This document shows, piece after piece, positions 25,439 through 35,900 of a stretch of DNA of 64,000 nt. Within the stretch, counting starts at the first letter, position 1; each line of letters starts with the position of its first letter. The stretch spans positions 22,806,213 to 22,870,212 of the forward strand of contig OZ234493.1 in NCBI GenBank assembly GCA_965153455.1, given 5' to 3'. Both the position numbers and the translations under genes were made by a program. Origin of the DNA: Sphagnum compactum (Eukaryota; Bryophyta; Sphagnopsida; Sphagnales). The notes below the pieces were generated by a model. It was not told the DNA's origin. It did not search any database and saw only the letters and a list, made by a program, of their open reading frames with translations.

Positions 25439-26639
25439 GAAACAAACCTTAAAGCGAAACAAAGGCTGTTCAACCCTTTTTCGTCAAACTGGCCGTGATG
25501 TTGGTTGGAGGCAAAAAGAGAAAGGAAAGAGCGAGAGAGAAAATCCCGAGAGAGAGAGAGAGAGAAAAGGACTGCGCACATGCGCTTGAATTCGTCCGCT
25601 CAGCCGCGAAAAGGAGCTCTGACAGCCAGGCCTCCGCTCCGCTCAGAGGCCGAAGTGAGAGCGGACTTGCATATCCGCTCCGCCCAGACAGTTCGCTCAG
25701 CTCTCCACAACATACTGACCTGCAAAAAACATTAAATACCAGCCCGACTGCCCGCTGTCGCACCCTGTGCAAAAAACCACTCACCAGTCCAATATCCGAG
25801 GGGCTTCACAATCCAACCAAATAAATAAATAAATAAAAATATTGAAAAAAACTTATGTGATTAAATGAACTAAATTCCCCTAATCTTGTAAGGAAATGGT
25901 GTAGCCCATATTCTTATAGTAGTTTGCATTTTTTCAAAATGGCGCAATCATCTCCCAACTTTTCATCTCCTTCAAAAGAATTTCATGCATGGGTCTTCTT
26001 CTCCATTCTCCTTAGCGTCCATCTCAACCCCAAAAATAAGAAAGTGGCAATGTTGAACTAGGGTAAGAATTATTGTCCATCTCTTCAATGCAATATACCC
26101 CAAAAAAAAACACACAACCCCAAACCCAATGGGAAGGCTCAACATGCACTCAAAGTGCCTTGATTCTTTTTCTTTTTCTTTGTTCCCAACATGTTCCCTT
26201 CAAATCCTGAATGAGTTCCCATTAGGTTCTCAATGTGTTGCCAATGTGTTCCCAATAGCACCTCGCTTTAATCCCATATGTTTTGCCCAAAGTCCTCCCC
26301 TTCTCACCTATATATTTGGGCCGAAGCGGGAGGCAATAAATCTTACCATAGAATCTTCTATTTTCTGGGAGCCTCCATAGTTTCAACTATTTTTTTGGCA
26401 ATGGGCCAACCAAATTGGCTCATTGCAAAAAAACAGTTGGACTTGTGAGGCACCCCCAACCAATTAATATGACACAGAATAAGTACCCTAACTAAGTAAC
26501 TAAATGATATACAAGAATTCCATATAAGAATTGTTCATATCTTCATTGCAATGAACCCAAAAATAAAAAAAGACATGGCCCCTAACCCAAAAATAAAAGG
26601 AGGCATTGTTGACCCATGTAATATCTTCAATGCCATGTA
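25439..26639. other. CCDC12 promoter region and short repeats
   Basis: The segment 25440-25800 is GC- and CpG-rich compared with its surroundings and has a GAGA run near 25547-25565, consistent with a promoter for the minus-strand CCDC12 gene. Further right, a segment with 'cttcaatg' and 'acccaaaaataa' occurs in about three diverged copies between 26030 and 26655. Confidence 0.4.
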
Positions 26640-27412
26640 GCCGAAAAACAAAAACGGTGGCTGAGCGGCTGAAGACAAGGACTGACCATGCGCGTCAGCC
26701 CTGTCGCTCAGCCACCACGTCATTCACTTGCCGGCAAGAAAGTCGGGACCGCTCACCTCAGCCTCTAACATGTGCGCAGGCTTAGAGAGATAGAGTGCTC
26801 CGACGACAGTACTGTAGAGGTGCTGATGAGAAGAAATCGAGCTTAGAATGTAGAGATGAGCAATAGGGAGTGAGCAGCCAGGAAAGGACAGGCAAAAACA
26901 AATCCGCGTAAGCAAAATCCAGAAAATTTTAAACAGGAGTACATAATTTTGTTTACTCGGAAAAAGAAGAACAACAAGACGAAACAGGCATACAAGATCA
27001 AGGAATGTAGGCTAGTAGTAGTAGTGAGGAGTCTGAGGGGGAAGGAGTGTGGAGAAGCGAAAGAGTCGCGCAAGAGTAGCAGCAGCCGGAGCAAGTGGAG
27101 GAGGAGGAGGAGGAGCAGCAAGCAGTGAGAGGGAAAGGGTCGCTGTGTGCACTGGCAAGCAAGCAAGACGGCGGGCCCGGGCAAGGGCAGGCAAGCATCT
27201 GCGCGCTTGTCAGTGCTCCGAAGAAGAGAGAAGCGACGGCTTAGGGTTTAGAGAAGGGTTAGCAAAAAACAATTTCGGAGCTGTTCAGTCTTTTTCTCTT
27301 CTTCCGCAACTATTTCGCGAATTTTCTGCCCAAAAAATCCGCAAAAAATTGGTGTGTGGCGCTGTTGTTGATCTTGCGCCGGATTATTTTTTTCTGAGAG
27401 ATTTGCAGTAGA
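26640..27412 (+). promoter_or_regulatory. GC-rich island with telo-box, probable transcription start region
   Basis: This island is GC- and CpG-rich in otherwise AT-rich DNA. The plus strand has TTAGGGTTTAG at 27241-27251. No ATG occurs on the plus strand between there and 27413. The arrangement looks like a promoter and leader for a plus-strand transcript. A 120-codon frame rich in Ala, Arg and Gly inside the island starts at a GTG and has no recognised domain. Confidence 0.4.
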
Positions 27413-27721
27413 ATGTGTACAAATGAATTTGATTGTTTTTGGAAAGGGAAGAAGAAATTGCCAGCATTAGGTGTGTATTCACAAGAGTCTATCTGTACTC
27501 ACAAGAGTCTCTCTCCAAACACTACATTTAAGCCTGTTGATCTTCTACAACCCTAACCCTACTAAGGTCTCTAGGGTTTTGTAAATCTGATTGGTTTTTT
27601 CGAAAATTTGGACATAAGTTCTCAGTGGGGCATGAATTGATGAATTCTTGCAGCTGCTGTTGTTGAGGTTCTTGAGGAAGAAGGAAACTGGAAACTCTGC
27701 AGACGCCACAGCACTCACTGA
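27413..27721 (+). CDS. Candidate small spliced gene, 41 residues, function unknown
   Basis: I do not recognise this product. Exon 27413-27470 begins with the first ATG downstream of the telo-box and ends at AG|GTGTGTAT in phase 1. Exon 27654-27721 follows a strong acceptor (aattcttgcag) and ends at TGA. They join in frame to 41 residues: a Lys-rich N-terminal half with FWKGKKKLPAL, an acidic helix VVEVLEEEGNWKL and a basic end CRRHSTH. The frame is short enough to arise by chance. Support comes from the splice sites, the telo-box leader and the absence of upstream ATGs. A non-coding RNA with the same exons is the main alternative. Confidence 0.3.
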
Positions 27722-28266
27722 CAAGCACTAAAAGAGTTTGATCCTGGAACTACTCCTTTTGTTATGTCTCTAGATGTGTTGAATGTACTTGTGCTGCTAC
27801 TTGGGGGGTTCTTAACTCACTGGAGTTTGCACTAGGTTGGCCCTCAGATGTGTTTTGTATATATCTGAGAAACTATGCCAAAGCCACTTTCAGTAATACA
27901 TTTTTTTACAGTGCTGTGGTATGAGCACATTCCTTCTTGTCATGTTTTGTTTTGCGTTGGCCGGAACTGACACAATGTCTAGCTTTGGTGTGCTACAGTG
28001 AGGTTTTCACTGCAATCTCATAGATACACATATCATTGTGAATTTTCAGAAACATGGGCATGGCACTCCATCACAATTCACAGATTTGGACAACTGTGAA
28101 ATTACACAGAGCACAGCAAGTAGAAAAAAGAGTGCAACAAGCAAGCAAGCTTCATCTACTATTGTATTATACCAGTTTTCATTATACAAACATCGTGCTT
28201 AACAATAGATACTCAAAAATCCAGAAAGGGACAGAAAATAAGAGCTGAGATTTGGCTATGGGAACA
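27722..28266. other. Convergent 3' flanks
   Basis: This stretch lies between the end of the candidate small plus-strand gene and the stop codon of the unrecognised minus-strand gene. It probably contains both 3' untranslated regions. No further exon is seen. Confidence 0.35.
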
Positions 28267-28978
28267 TCACGGATTGCTTGCGAGGGACTTGCCTTTTGCC
28301 TTTTGACCTTCAATTGACAATCTGAGAGCTTCTTTGCAATGGGTGCTAGCTAATAGCTTTTGATCATATGCACTCAATCCCTTATCCTCCCCTACCTTCT
28401 TCTCCACTGGTGGTGGGGGCTTGCGTTTCCCAGCTTGAGCTTCTGGCTGCCCAAGTAACCCCCAAGTTGTGCCAGAAGCTGTCACAGCAACAAACCATCT
28501 GCAGGCACAAACTATCTCATAATCTTTTTTGCATTTCTTCTTGAGTTGGTAGATTGTCTAAAGGAAAAAGATAAACCCAAGAGAGATGTAAAAGACCAAC
28601 TGCATTTCAGGCACTCTTGCTCTATGATTTTGAAGGAAGAAGAAGCATGAGAACAGAAACATGAGAGAAATTGGGACAGAAAACCTACCTTCGAGAGACA
28701 TCAAAAGTTGTTATTGTCAGGGATTGATCATTGTCAAGCTGGCATACGAGCTGAGGATAAGGCCTGCGCTACAAGGGAGTGTCCACATCCGACTGGTTCT
28801 CTGCTACGGGATTCACATTGCAGTGATTGGAAAACAGTGGGGCAAAAGAATGCAGAAGATGGTACCCCTACTTTCATTGCAAGTGCTGCCTGCAGCTTCC
28901 CTCCTGCCTTCTCTCTCCAAACAGGAACAATGACATCAACATGGCACAAGGTTAAAGCACTAACATCAAGCTTCACCT
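28267..28978 (-). CDS. Unrecognised spliced gene, last three exons only
   Basis: I do not recognise this gene. Three minus-strand exons join in frame: about 28978-28872 (donor AAA|GTAGGG), 28750-28689 (acceptor cctcag, donor AAG|GTAGGT) and 28498-28267 (acceptor gcctgcag, stop TGA). Introns are 121 nt (phase 0) and 190 nt (phase 2). The joined part encodes VKLDVSALTLCHVDVIVPVW, then LVCQLDNDQSLTITTFDVSR, then RWFVAVTASGTTWGLLG. A basic, Pro-rich stretch (KRKPPPPVEKK) and a helix-like end KGKSLASNP follow. The first part looks like a folded beta-strand region, the end like a flexible tail. The start and upstream exons were not found. They may lie beyond the repeats at 29.1-29.2 kb, or the gene may be truncated. 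Confidence 0.55.
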
Positions 28979-30759
28979 CTGATAAAAATCTGTGGGTGGG
29001 TTTGGATTTCAACAAGATCATGTTGGCAGGTGCTAACTACACAGACAAAATTCAGGAGTGAATGAAATCTTTAACCCTCAGTTTTAGATCACAAACTTGA
29101 CTAGATCTGCATATTTTACAATGCTAATTAGGTCATGAATTTGACTAGATGCAAATCCTACAATGTCAATTAGGTCATGAACTTGACTAGATGCAAATCC
29201 TACAATGCCAATTAGGTCATGAGGTAACATCAAAATTCAAATGATTTGTAACAGCAAATTTGGGAAGAAAGATATAATCATATGGGCTTTAACAAAATGG
29301 ATACAGGAAAAACTGCAGCTGTAAAACTCAAGATGGAGATCAATTTTGGTCAGGAGAAAACAAGACATCTAGAATAGAATCAAAGGTATGATGATGACCA
29401 AGGAAGCTGGGAAACAAAAGCTCAAATTGGGTTGGAAAGAGAGAAGAGATAGAAACTAAACATGATTTTTGCAACAAGATTATTCCAACCAAGAGTACCT
29501 AGTGTTCCTGAACAATGCAGTCCCCCCCTTGAATCAAAACACATATTAATCTCCCCAAATTTTGTCCTTAGATAACCAATCTTATTTTGTCATGTCAACT
29601 TGACTAGCTCACGTTTTGTTTTCTAACCAATGCACAAAGGAGTTGCCTATGGGTCATGTTTTTTGTGTTTGCACCCTTATTATTAATGATTAGATTTATC
29701 AAATATAAATTAATCTAAATAGAATAGCACACATAACTTAAGTTTGTGAAACAAACTATCTACAAAACATAACAAATGACAAGTAAATAATGCTAGCTAA
29801 ATCTAACATAATTGTTGTAATTATTATCTTTGAATCCATTTCTTTCAAAGCTCGTGAAATATACAATGGTTTTTTTCTCACAACCACCAATTTGCTTCTT
29901 ACTATGCTATATTGTGATTAAGATACATGGTGGGGATTATTTTTGAAAGAAATCAATAGGCAAATATCGTGATGTCAATATGATAAATATGCAACTTTTG
30001 TTGGTTTGTATCTACATTTCATTACTAATTCCAACCACAAAACTCAATTCACACATCATTTGGTTCATGTGACTCAACCTTTAAAAGCAACAAATCATAA
30101 CGGAACAATGAAATTAATCTTTGGGCAAGTTCTACTTGTGTGTCCTATATAGAATGTGTGCATTGGTCCAAAATTCCCTAAAATGGGTGTCAAAAGATAT
30201 CACCTACCCAAGCTTATTTTGTAGTTGTACATTCAAGTATGTATGTTGTTTGAGATGAACTCTTGGAAAACACCTTAAAACATGTAAAATAGGTAATGAT
30301 TGTACACTTGTTGTGGGTCATTTTACTATACCTTAGAGAGTGTGAGAGTGCTAATATTTTTCTGCTTCATTGAATTACAAACTAATCTCATGAATGCACT
30401 AAAAACATGTAAAATAAGTAGTGGTTACACTTGCTATGAATCATTCACATTCAAATGTTGTGGGTCATTCTACTATGAAGATACCTCAGGATGCATCTTC
30501 AATGAGGGAGCCTTAAGAAACTCATCTTCTTTCATTAAATTGCAATATGACCTCATAAGTTTCAAGCTTCAAGAAATGCACATGTACCAACCTACAAAGA
30601 ATGAATCATGATTTTGAAAAGACAAAGAAAAAAACCCTTTTGCAAGTTGGAAGTTGTGATCAAATTCTTTTTACCGATAGATGAGGATCTACAATAAGAT
30701 AACAAAGTTTTGTTTGTAACTTGGTTTTTATGTTTGTTTGCTTGCAAGTGCTTGTTTGC
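28979..30759. other. Possible intron or 5' flank of the unrecognised gene, with repeats
   Basis: If the gene at 28.3-29.0 kb continues upstream, this is its intron and 5' part. A tandem repeat of about 48 bp ('cttgactagat' to 'attaggtcatga') occurs about three times at 29090-29222. A plus-strand segment of 103 codons at 30300-30611 contains two related pieces with 'tgtgggtcatt' and has no domain. Confidence 0.4.
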
Positions 30760-31340
30760 TTCCTTCTCCCTTTATGAGTGAGGAAAAGGTTGCAACATCT
30801 CTGGAACAAAAGGGGGCTTGCTTCATGTATGAATGAGAAGAAGGTTGCAACATTAAATCCTCAAAGAGAGAGCTTGCTTACTTGATATGGGCAGGAGATG
30901 AAGGTTAATACATTTTTCAAGGGAGTGCTTGCTTGGATCATGTATGAGCAAGGGATGAACATTTTCTCAATCTTGAGAGCGCTTGCTTAAAATTATCTAT
31001 GGGAAAGAAAAAGGTTGCTGCTTGAGAGAGAGAAAGAGCTTGCTTGAATCACATATGAGAAGAACAAGGTTGCAACATTGGGGGGAAGAGAGACAACTTG
31101 CTTGAGTCATGTATGAGAAGAAGAAAGTTGCTTGCAACATTTAGAAATGTCACCTATCTTCTTCATTTCACAACATTTGAGGAGAGAGAGAAAGAGAGAT
31201 TTAAGAGCTTCAATTCTTGAAAAAGAGATTGCTTATTTCATGAATGAACAAGAAGGTTGTCACCTGCCTACTTTCATTTCACAACATTTTGGGAGAGCGA
31301 AGAGAGAGATGATCTCTGACATAAAATTTTCCTTCAAATC
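30760..31340. repeat. Degenerate minisatellite
   Basis: Units of about 60-70 bp recur at least seven times. Each has a variant of 'gcttgcttgaatcatgtatg', then 'agaagaaggttgcaacat', then a GA-rich run. The repeats lie downstream of the GRAS gene on its transcribed strand. Confidence 0.7.
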
Positions 31341-31941
31341 CCTGAGCAAAAAGGAGACAGATTACTGCATCTCCTTTGCCTGAGAGTTTCCTGGAATATA
31401 ATTTCTAGCAAGATAACAACATTCATGTACACATTCATGATTTGCTCGAGTGTCTCTGTAAGAGAACCAAAAAAAAAAACACAACTCCGAATACTCATCC
31501 CTACTGTACTCTAGAGAAAAATCTAGAATCCAATTGTACATGATGAAATTCTAGTCTACAGTCCAGTGTTACACCAGCTATTGTCATGGTGGTGATGGTG
31601 GTAGTGGTGGTGGTGATGGTGGTGGAGGTTCTTTGGCTCCTTCTGATGAGAAAATACTGGTACAAGTCTTAATTTTACAAGGATTTGATAATTTTGCATC
31701 ATGTCAAGCTGCAGCAGCAGCTACACAAACACAAGTTTGCTGCTGCACAGACTTTGAAGCTGGCTCTTGATGCTGATCGATGCTCTTTTGTTCTTATGAT
31801 ACAAGTCTACAGTCTCGGAGCTCAGTCCATGGTTGCTGTTATACTGTGTACAAGAAGAAGTCTGCTCAAAAGTACAAGATGATTGAAGCTTATTGAAGCT
31901 TCAAGGGTGATGGCGTTGCTGAAATCGTTGTTGAGTTGTTG
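31341..31941 (-). other. 3' flank of the GRAS gene
   Basis: This stretch follows the GRAS stop codon on the minus strand and likely includes the 3' untranslated region. It contains an imperfect TGG/TGA trinucleotide tract at about 31584-31630. No separate gene is seen. Confidence 0.45.
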
Positions 31942-34900
31942 TTAGCAAAGTGTCCAAGAAGAGACAGTGATCACAGGTGTGTCTTGCCAGCCAAGAGTGA
32001 TGGCCCCGGGCGGTGTCGTGTTTGATCCCGTCGTCAGCTTGTAAGGCTGCTGCATGTTGTCGTCGTCAGGAGCTGCGGAGGAGGAGCAGGAGGAGGAGGA
32101 AGAAGAAGAAGAAGAAAACGAAGAAGACGACGAAAGAGAACTCCTGGACGTCTGCTGTTGCTGGTACAATCGGACCAAGAGTTGGGCTTGATCCGCGGCG
32201 TATGCACTCAAGGGCAAGCTGCGGAAGCCGGCTTGTGTGAAATAGGAAGTCCAAGCTCCGGAACGGACATGGCGGACGCGACGATCAGTACCTTCGTGAG
32301 CGATGATGTCTCGGATCTGCGGGGCGTACAAGAATTTCTCGATTTGTAGACGTCTCTCACTGTCCATGTGCCGGGCGCCGCCGTCGCATGCTCTTGTTGT
32401 TGTTGTTGCCTCTAGAGCGTCGAAGAGTGCGCAATAGTAGTGAAGCGCTTCCACGAACCGCGTGAGGAACTTGGGTGCATTGAGGTTTGCTTCCGTTTCC
32501 AGGAGCGAGACTATTGCTGGATTCAAAGCTCGGATGGTGTTGCACAAGAAGCTCTGGAGAACAACATCCTTGTCTTCGGCACTAGACCGTCTCGAGTCGA
32601 CCTCCGGCACGGACTTGCATGAGCAGCTCAACAAGGTGTGCAAGACACTGGAGCAATTGACGGCGAGTATCTCGTCGGCTTCCACGCGAATGTTTGTCGC
32701 TTGCAGATTCTCCAAGCTCTCTTGTACCACGCAATACTCAAAAGGAACTTGAAGCGATGCCGCGAAAGCGGCAAGACGCTTGCCTGTTCTGTGCAAAGCG
32801 GAAGCGTCGAGACCGATTGCCGTGATCCGTAGAAGACTCGGAGGAGAAGATCCTCCCAGCTTCCTCACCGCCAGCGCCTGTATCAATCCCGGCCATTGCA
32901 ACCCTTGTCGGATGTCGAGATCCACAATGTGCAGCTTTGGGTGATGAAGAAGCGTCTCTAGAATTGCTTGATTGCCGGTGAAGTGTGCGAATTTCTCGAA
33001 TGGAAGAATCTCGTAGGAGGCCTGGTAAGCCAGATCTGAGTCAAGAACTGGACGTGAAGAAGCTGAAGCAATAGCTGTTAGTGGCGCTGCTGCTGTTGCT
33101 GCTGCACAAGACGTGATCGTATTCTGAGGCTTGCTCGACGTCGAGCGGCAACTCCTCGTCGTCGCGCAGTCCTGCACTAATTCTTTCGTCAATCGTTCGC
33201 CGAGAGCCTCGGCAAAGTAAAATGCAATCCGTTTCATTGGGTCTCCATGCGGTGACGAGTTGGCTCTCAAGCGAATGAGAAGTGCACGCGCGATGTGAAA
33301 GTCGCAGGCGTCCATCGCTTCAGCACATGCCAACAAGAAATGGACAAGATCAAGTCCAGTGTTTTCTTCTTCTTCTTGCTGCTGCTGCTGCTGTTGCAGA
33401 AGACGGAGATTCTCTGCATGTCCTGCACCGACAGCTTGAGCTGATGGGCTTTGAACCGCCGGCGAAGCAGCACAACTTCTCGCGGCAGAATGGGCTGCTG
33501 CATCCCTTGTAGAGCTATGCGGCAGAAGCTGCTGTCCTTGGGAGGAGAACACGGCTTCTGCAGCTCTAGTGTTCGTGAGGCGATGCTGCAACGGCTTCTG
33601 CTGTAGCTGCAGATTAGACTCCGACGGTACCAAGCAAACTTCGTGAGAGAGGATCTGCCCCGGGACGACAAACATCGGCGCTTCGTCCTCCCAGAGACAG
33701 ACCCCAGCAGCTGCTGCTGCTGATTCCATCGCCAGCTCCTCCTGCTGCTGCTGCATCCCGGCATCGTCGCACTGCATCATCACCATCCCCGTCGAAGCGA
33801 CTGGAAAGAAATTCGGGAAGCTGGACAATTGGGCAGCGCCGCAGCTGCCATTAAAGCTCTTGTCCAAGCTCGTCTCGAACTCGAACTCAATCTCGGTGCC
33901 AGAAAACTGCATGTCCGCTGTATCATGAGTCCCTTCCAGCTTTGAAATCGCCGGCCGCGGGCTACAACCCGCACCCATCATCATCAATTCAGAATCTCCA
34001 GCAGCAGCTGCACCTCCCGATGACTCTACCTGTGATGCTTGAAACTCCGGCAACAGCAACGCGAGGTTGGGATCCATCATGCAGTCCATCCAGCTCGCGA
34101 TGTCGGAATCCGACACGCAAACCGTGGGTAGTAGTAACTGGTTTTGATCCGCGAGCTGCGCAGGCGCTACACAGTGCAGATCATCATCATCATCATCAGC
34201 TGCTGTTGCTGCTGCTGGCGGCGGCTCTGCATCCTGAATTCTCTGAAGATTGGACCCTGCATCACTGGAACTGAAGCTGTGTTGCGACGACAGTGAAGCC
34301 GAGGAGTATGAGCGACTGGGTCTCGACGTCGTGGTGATCGACTGCTGCTGCAAGTCCAGGACCGAAGTCGGCTCCATGAATGTGTGGAAATCATCAACAA
34401 CTGCCGCCTCCAACATGGTCACCTTCTTGTTGTTGCAGCTGCTGCATGCAACCAGATTCACAACATCCATCTCTGAATTCAACACAGTGTTCAATTTACC
34501 CTCAAAACCATTACACAACGATCTATGCAGATACGAACAGAAAACACCATGATGCAGATCTCTTCGCGGACCCTAGTGCAGCTCCCGTGGTCCTCTCCCG
34601 CGTGCCAGCAGCAGCTTGAAGCAGTGCCATCTCCAGCTGCATGCAGAGTCTATCATGCTCCAAAGAACTTGCTCCATGATAGTACACTGTGGAGATATAG
34701 CAACCATTTCTGGATCGAGTTCACAGACTAAGTTCCTCACACAACTTCGCAAGAGCCTCTCGATTCTAAAAGAAGAAGAGCAGCAGCGCCTAGGCCCTAG
34801 AGACATCGATCTTCGAGTCTGAGAAAAAGAAAGAATGGTGCTCTTGAAAGAACATTGAGCTTGGCTGCAAAACTAGACCGAGGAGATTTCAATGCTGCCT

Positions 34901-35552
34901 GCAGTCGAGAATCCATGGGTGTTTCACGTGGAAGAAGAAGAAGAAGAAGAAGAAGAAGAAGATCTCCACAAACCTTTTGATGTGGTTGGTACTCAAGAAA
35001 TTACAGAGAGTTCTGGCCACATACCTCCATGGTAATTTAGTTGGCGCCTGCAGCAGCAAATGATCCTTGTAGTAACTGGGCCAGCTGTTGCTGCAGCAGC
35101 AGCAGCTCGAAGCTCCATAGCTGCTGTACTCCGGCTGCAAGCTCTGAACTGCAAAATGACATTGACCAAAATGTTCAGCATGACGTAGAAACTTCAATGG
35201 GAAATTACAAACAAGAGTTTTGAAGAAGATTTCTGAAGAAGAAGAGAGTTCAGAATCTGATTTTGCATTACGTACCTGGTGGAGTTGAGGCGGCAGCAGC
35301 AGCAGCAGCAGAAGGCCAGTCTACTTCCTGCTTCCTGCAAGCATGATCATAATTGCTGCAGTCTAAGTGGACCAGCTGCTGCTGCTGCAACAAGCTTGAA
35401 TCTTCAAGCTGCCATTGCAATGGCAACAACAGCAGATCGTCACCTGCAGCAGCATCACTAATATTCCTAAATCTTCTTCTTCTTTTTCTTCTTCTTACCC
35501 AAGCCCCCTCCTGCTGTGGCTGTTGCTGCATCCATGCAACTTGCTCTTCCAT
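31942..35552 (-). CDS. GRAS transcription regulator, LATERAL SUPPRESSOR/SCL18-like
   Basis: Nuclear GRAS regulator; the LAS clade controls axillary meristem formation in seed plants. Three-exon model: 35552-35276, 35148-35025 and 34522-31942. Introns are 127 nt (phase 1) and 502 nt (phase 2), giving 993 residues. The conservative alternative starts at the ATG at 34470 (842 residues, one exon). The N-terminal half is disordered, with Gln, Ala, Ser and Asp runs. In 842-residue numbering the GRAS domain begins near 372 (LDLVHFLLACAEAMDACDF). It continues with NSSPHGDPMKR, the VHIID-type motif LHIVDLDIRQGLQWP (513-527), a second Leu-rich region, RVEADEILAVN and NAPKFLTRFVEALHYY. The SAW end is LGWQDTPVITVSSW. 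Clade choice rests on NSSPHGD, EALHYY and the SAW end, recalled from tomato Ls. SCL28 and SCR are alternatives. A Ser/Gln-rich insert splits the SAW region. Confidence 0.85.
34526..34860 (-). other. Alternative acceptor and small frame in the second GRAS intron
   Basis: Within the proposed second intron, a very strong acceptor (ttctttttctcag, near 34820-34832 on the plus strand) could be used instead of gcatag at 34523. Joining exon 2 there gives a stop after seven codons (CTCGAAGATCGATGTCTCTAG). This would yield a truncated product of about 140 residues without a GRAS domain. Retention of the segment would also put a short independent frame upstream of the GRAS coding region. Confidence 0.4.
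34931..34961. repeat. GAA microsatellite
   Basis: About ten GAA units lie in the proposed second intron of the GRAS gene. Confidence 0.9.
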
Positions 35553-35597
35553 GTGATTCTTCTTCCCACTGAAACCCCCAACTCTTCTGCTTCTTCT

Positions 35598-35632
<35 letters not shown>

Positions 35633-35900
35633 TTCCTCTTCAAGCAAACAGCTCAGTTCGGGAGGGGCTTACAACGACAGCAACAAGAAGCACCAGCCAT
35701 CACCCAAAACCAACCCCACCCAACACCACAAAACAATTGAAATAAAATCTTAGAACTGCACAGATCTCCAACAAACAGCAAATTCTTTTTCTTTTTGTAA
35801 AATTCTCTCTGGCTCCTCTCTCTCTCTCTGTGTCTCTTTCCCATTTTCCATTCTAGTCTTCACACTTTGCTTTTTCTTTTCCTTTTGCCTCAAACCTATT
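35553..35900 (-). promoter_or_regulatory. 5' leader and promoter region of the GRAS gene
   Basis: Upstream of the ATG at 35552 the minus strand has long GAA/GAG purine tracts (TTC and TCC runs on the plus strand at about 35586-35642) and a GAGA run near 35817-35830. Such tracts are common in plant leaders and core promoters. I see no clear TATA box. Confidence 0.4.

Noticed and set aside
27049-27411. A 120-codon frame rich in Ala, Arg and Gly in the GC island
   Set aside because: It opens with GTG, not ATG, has low-complexity composition and no domain. It is explained by the GC-rich leader.
30760-31340. CRISPR-like array
   Set aside because: Units are degenerate, spacing is irregular and the context is a plant nuclear genome, so this is a minisatellite.
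34470-34518. A GRAS start 16 codons upstream of the ATG at 34470
   Set aside because: The triplet there is TTG. It can be part of the protein only through the upstream exons, not as a start.
34573-34806. A 77-codon minus-strand frame upstream of the GRAS coding region
   Set aside because: It lies in the proposed second GRAS intron and has no known domain. I list it only as part of the alternative-splicing remark.
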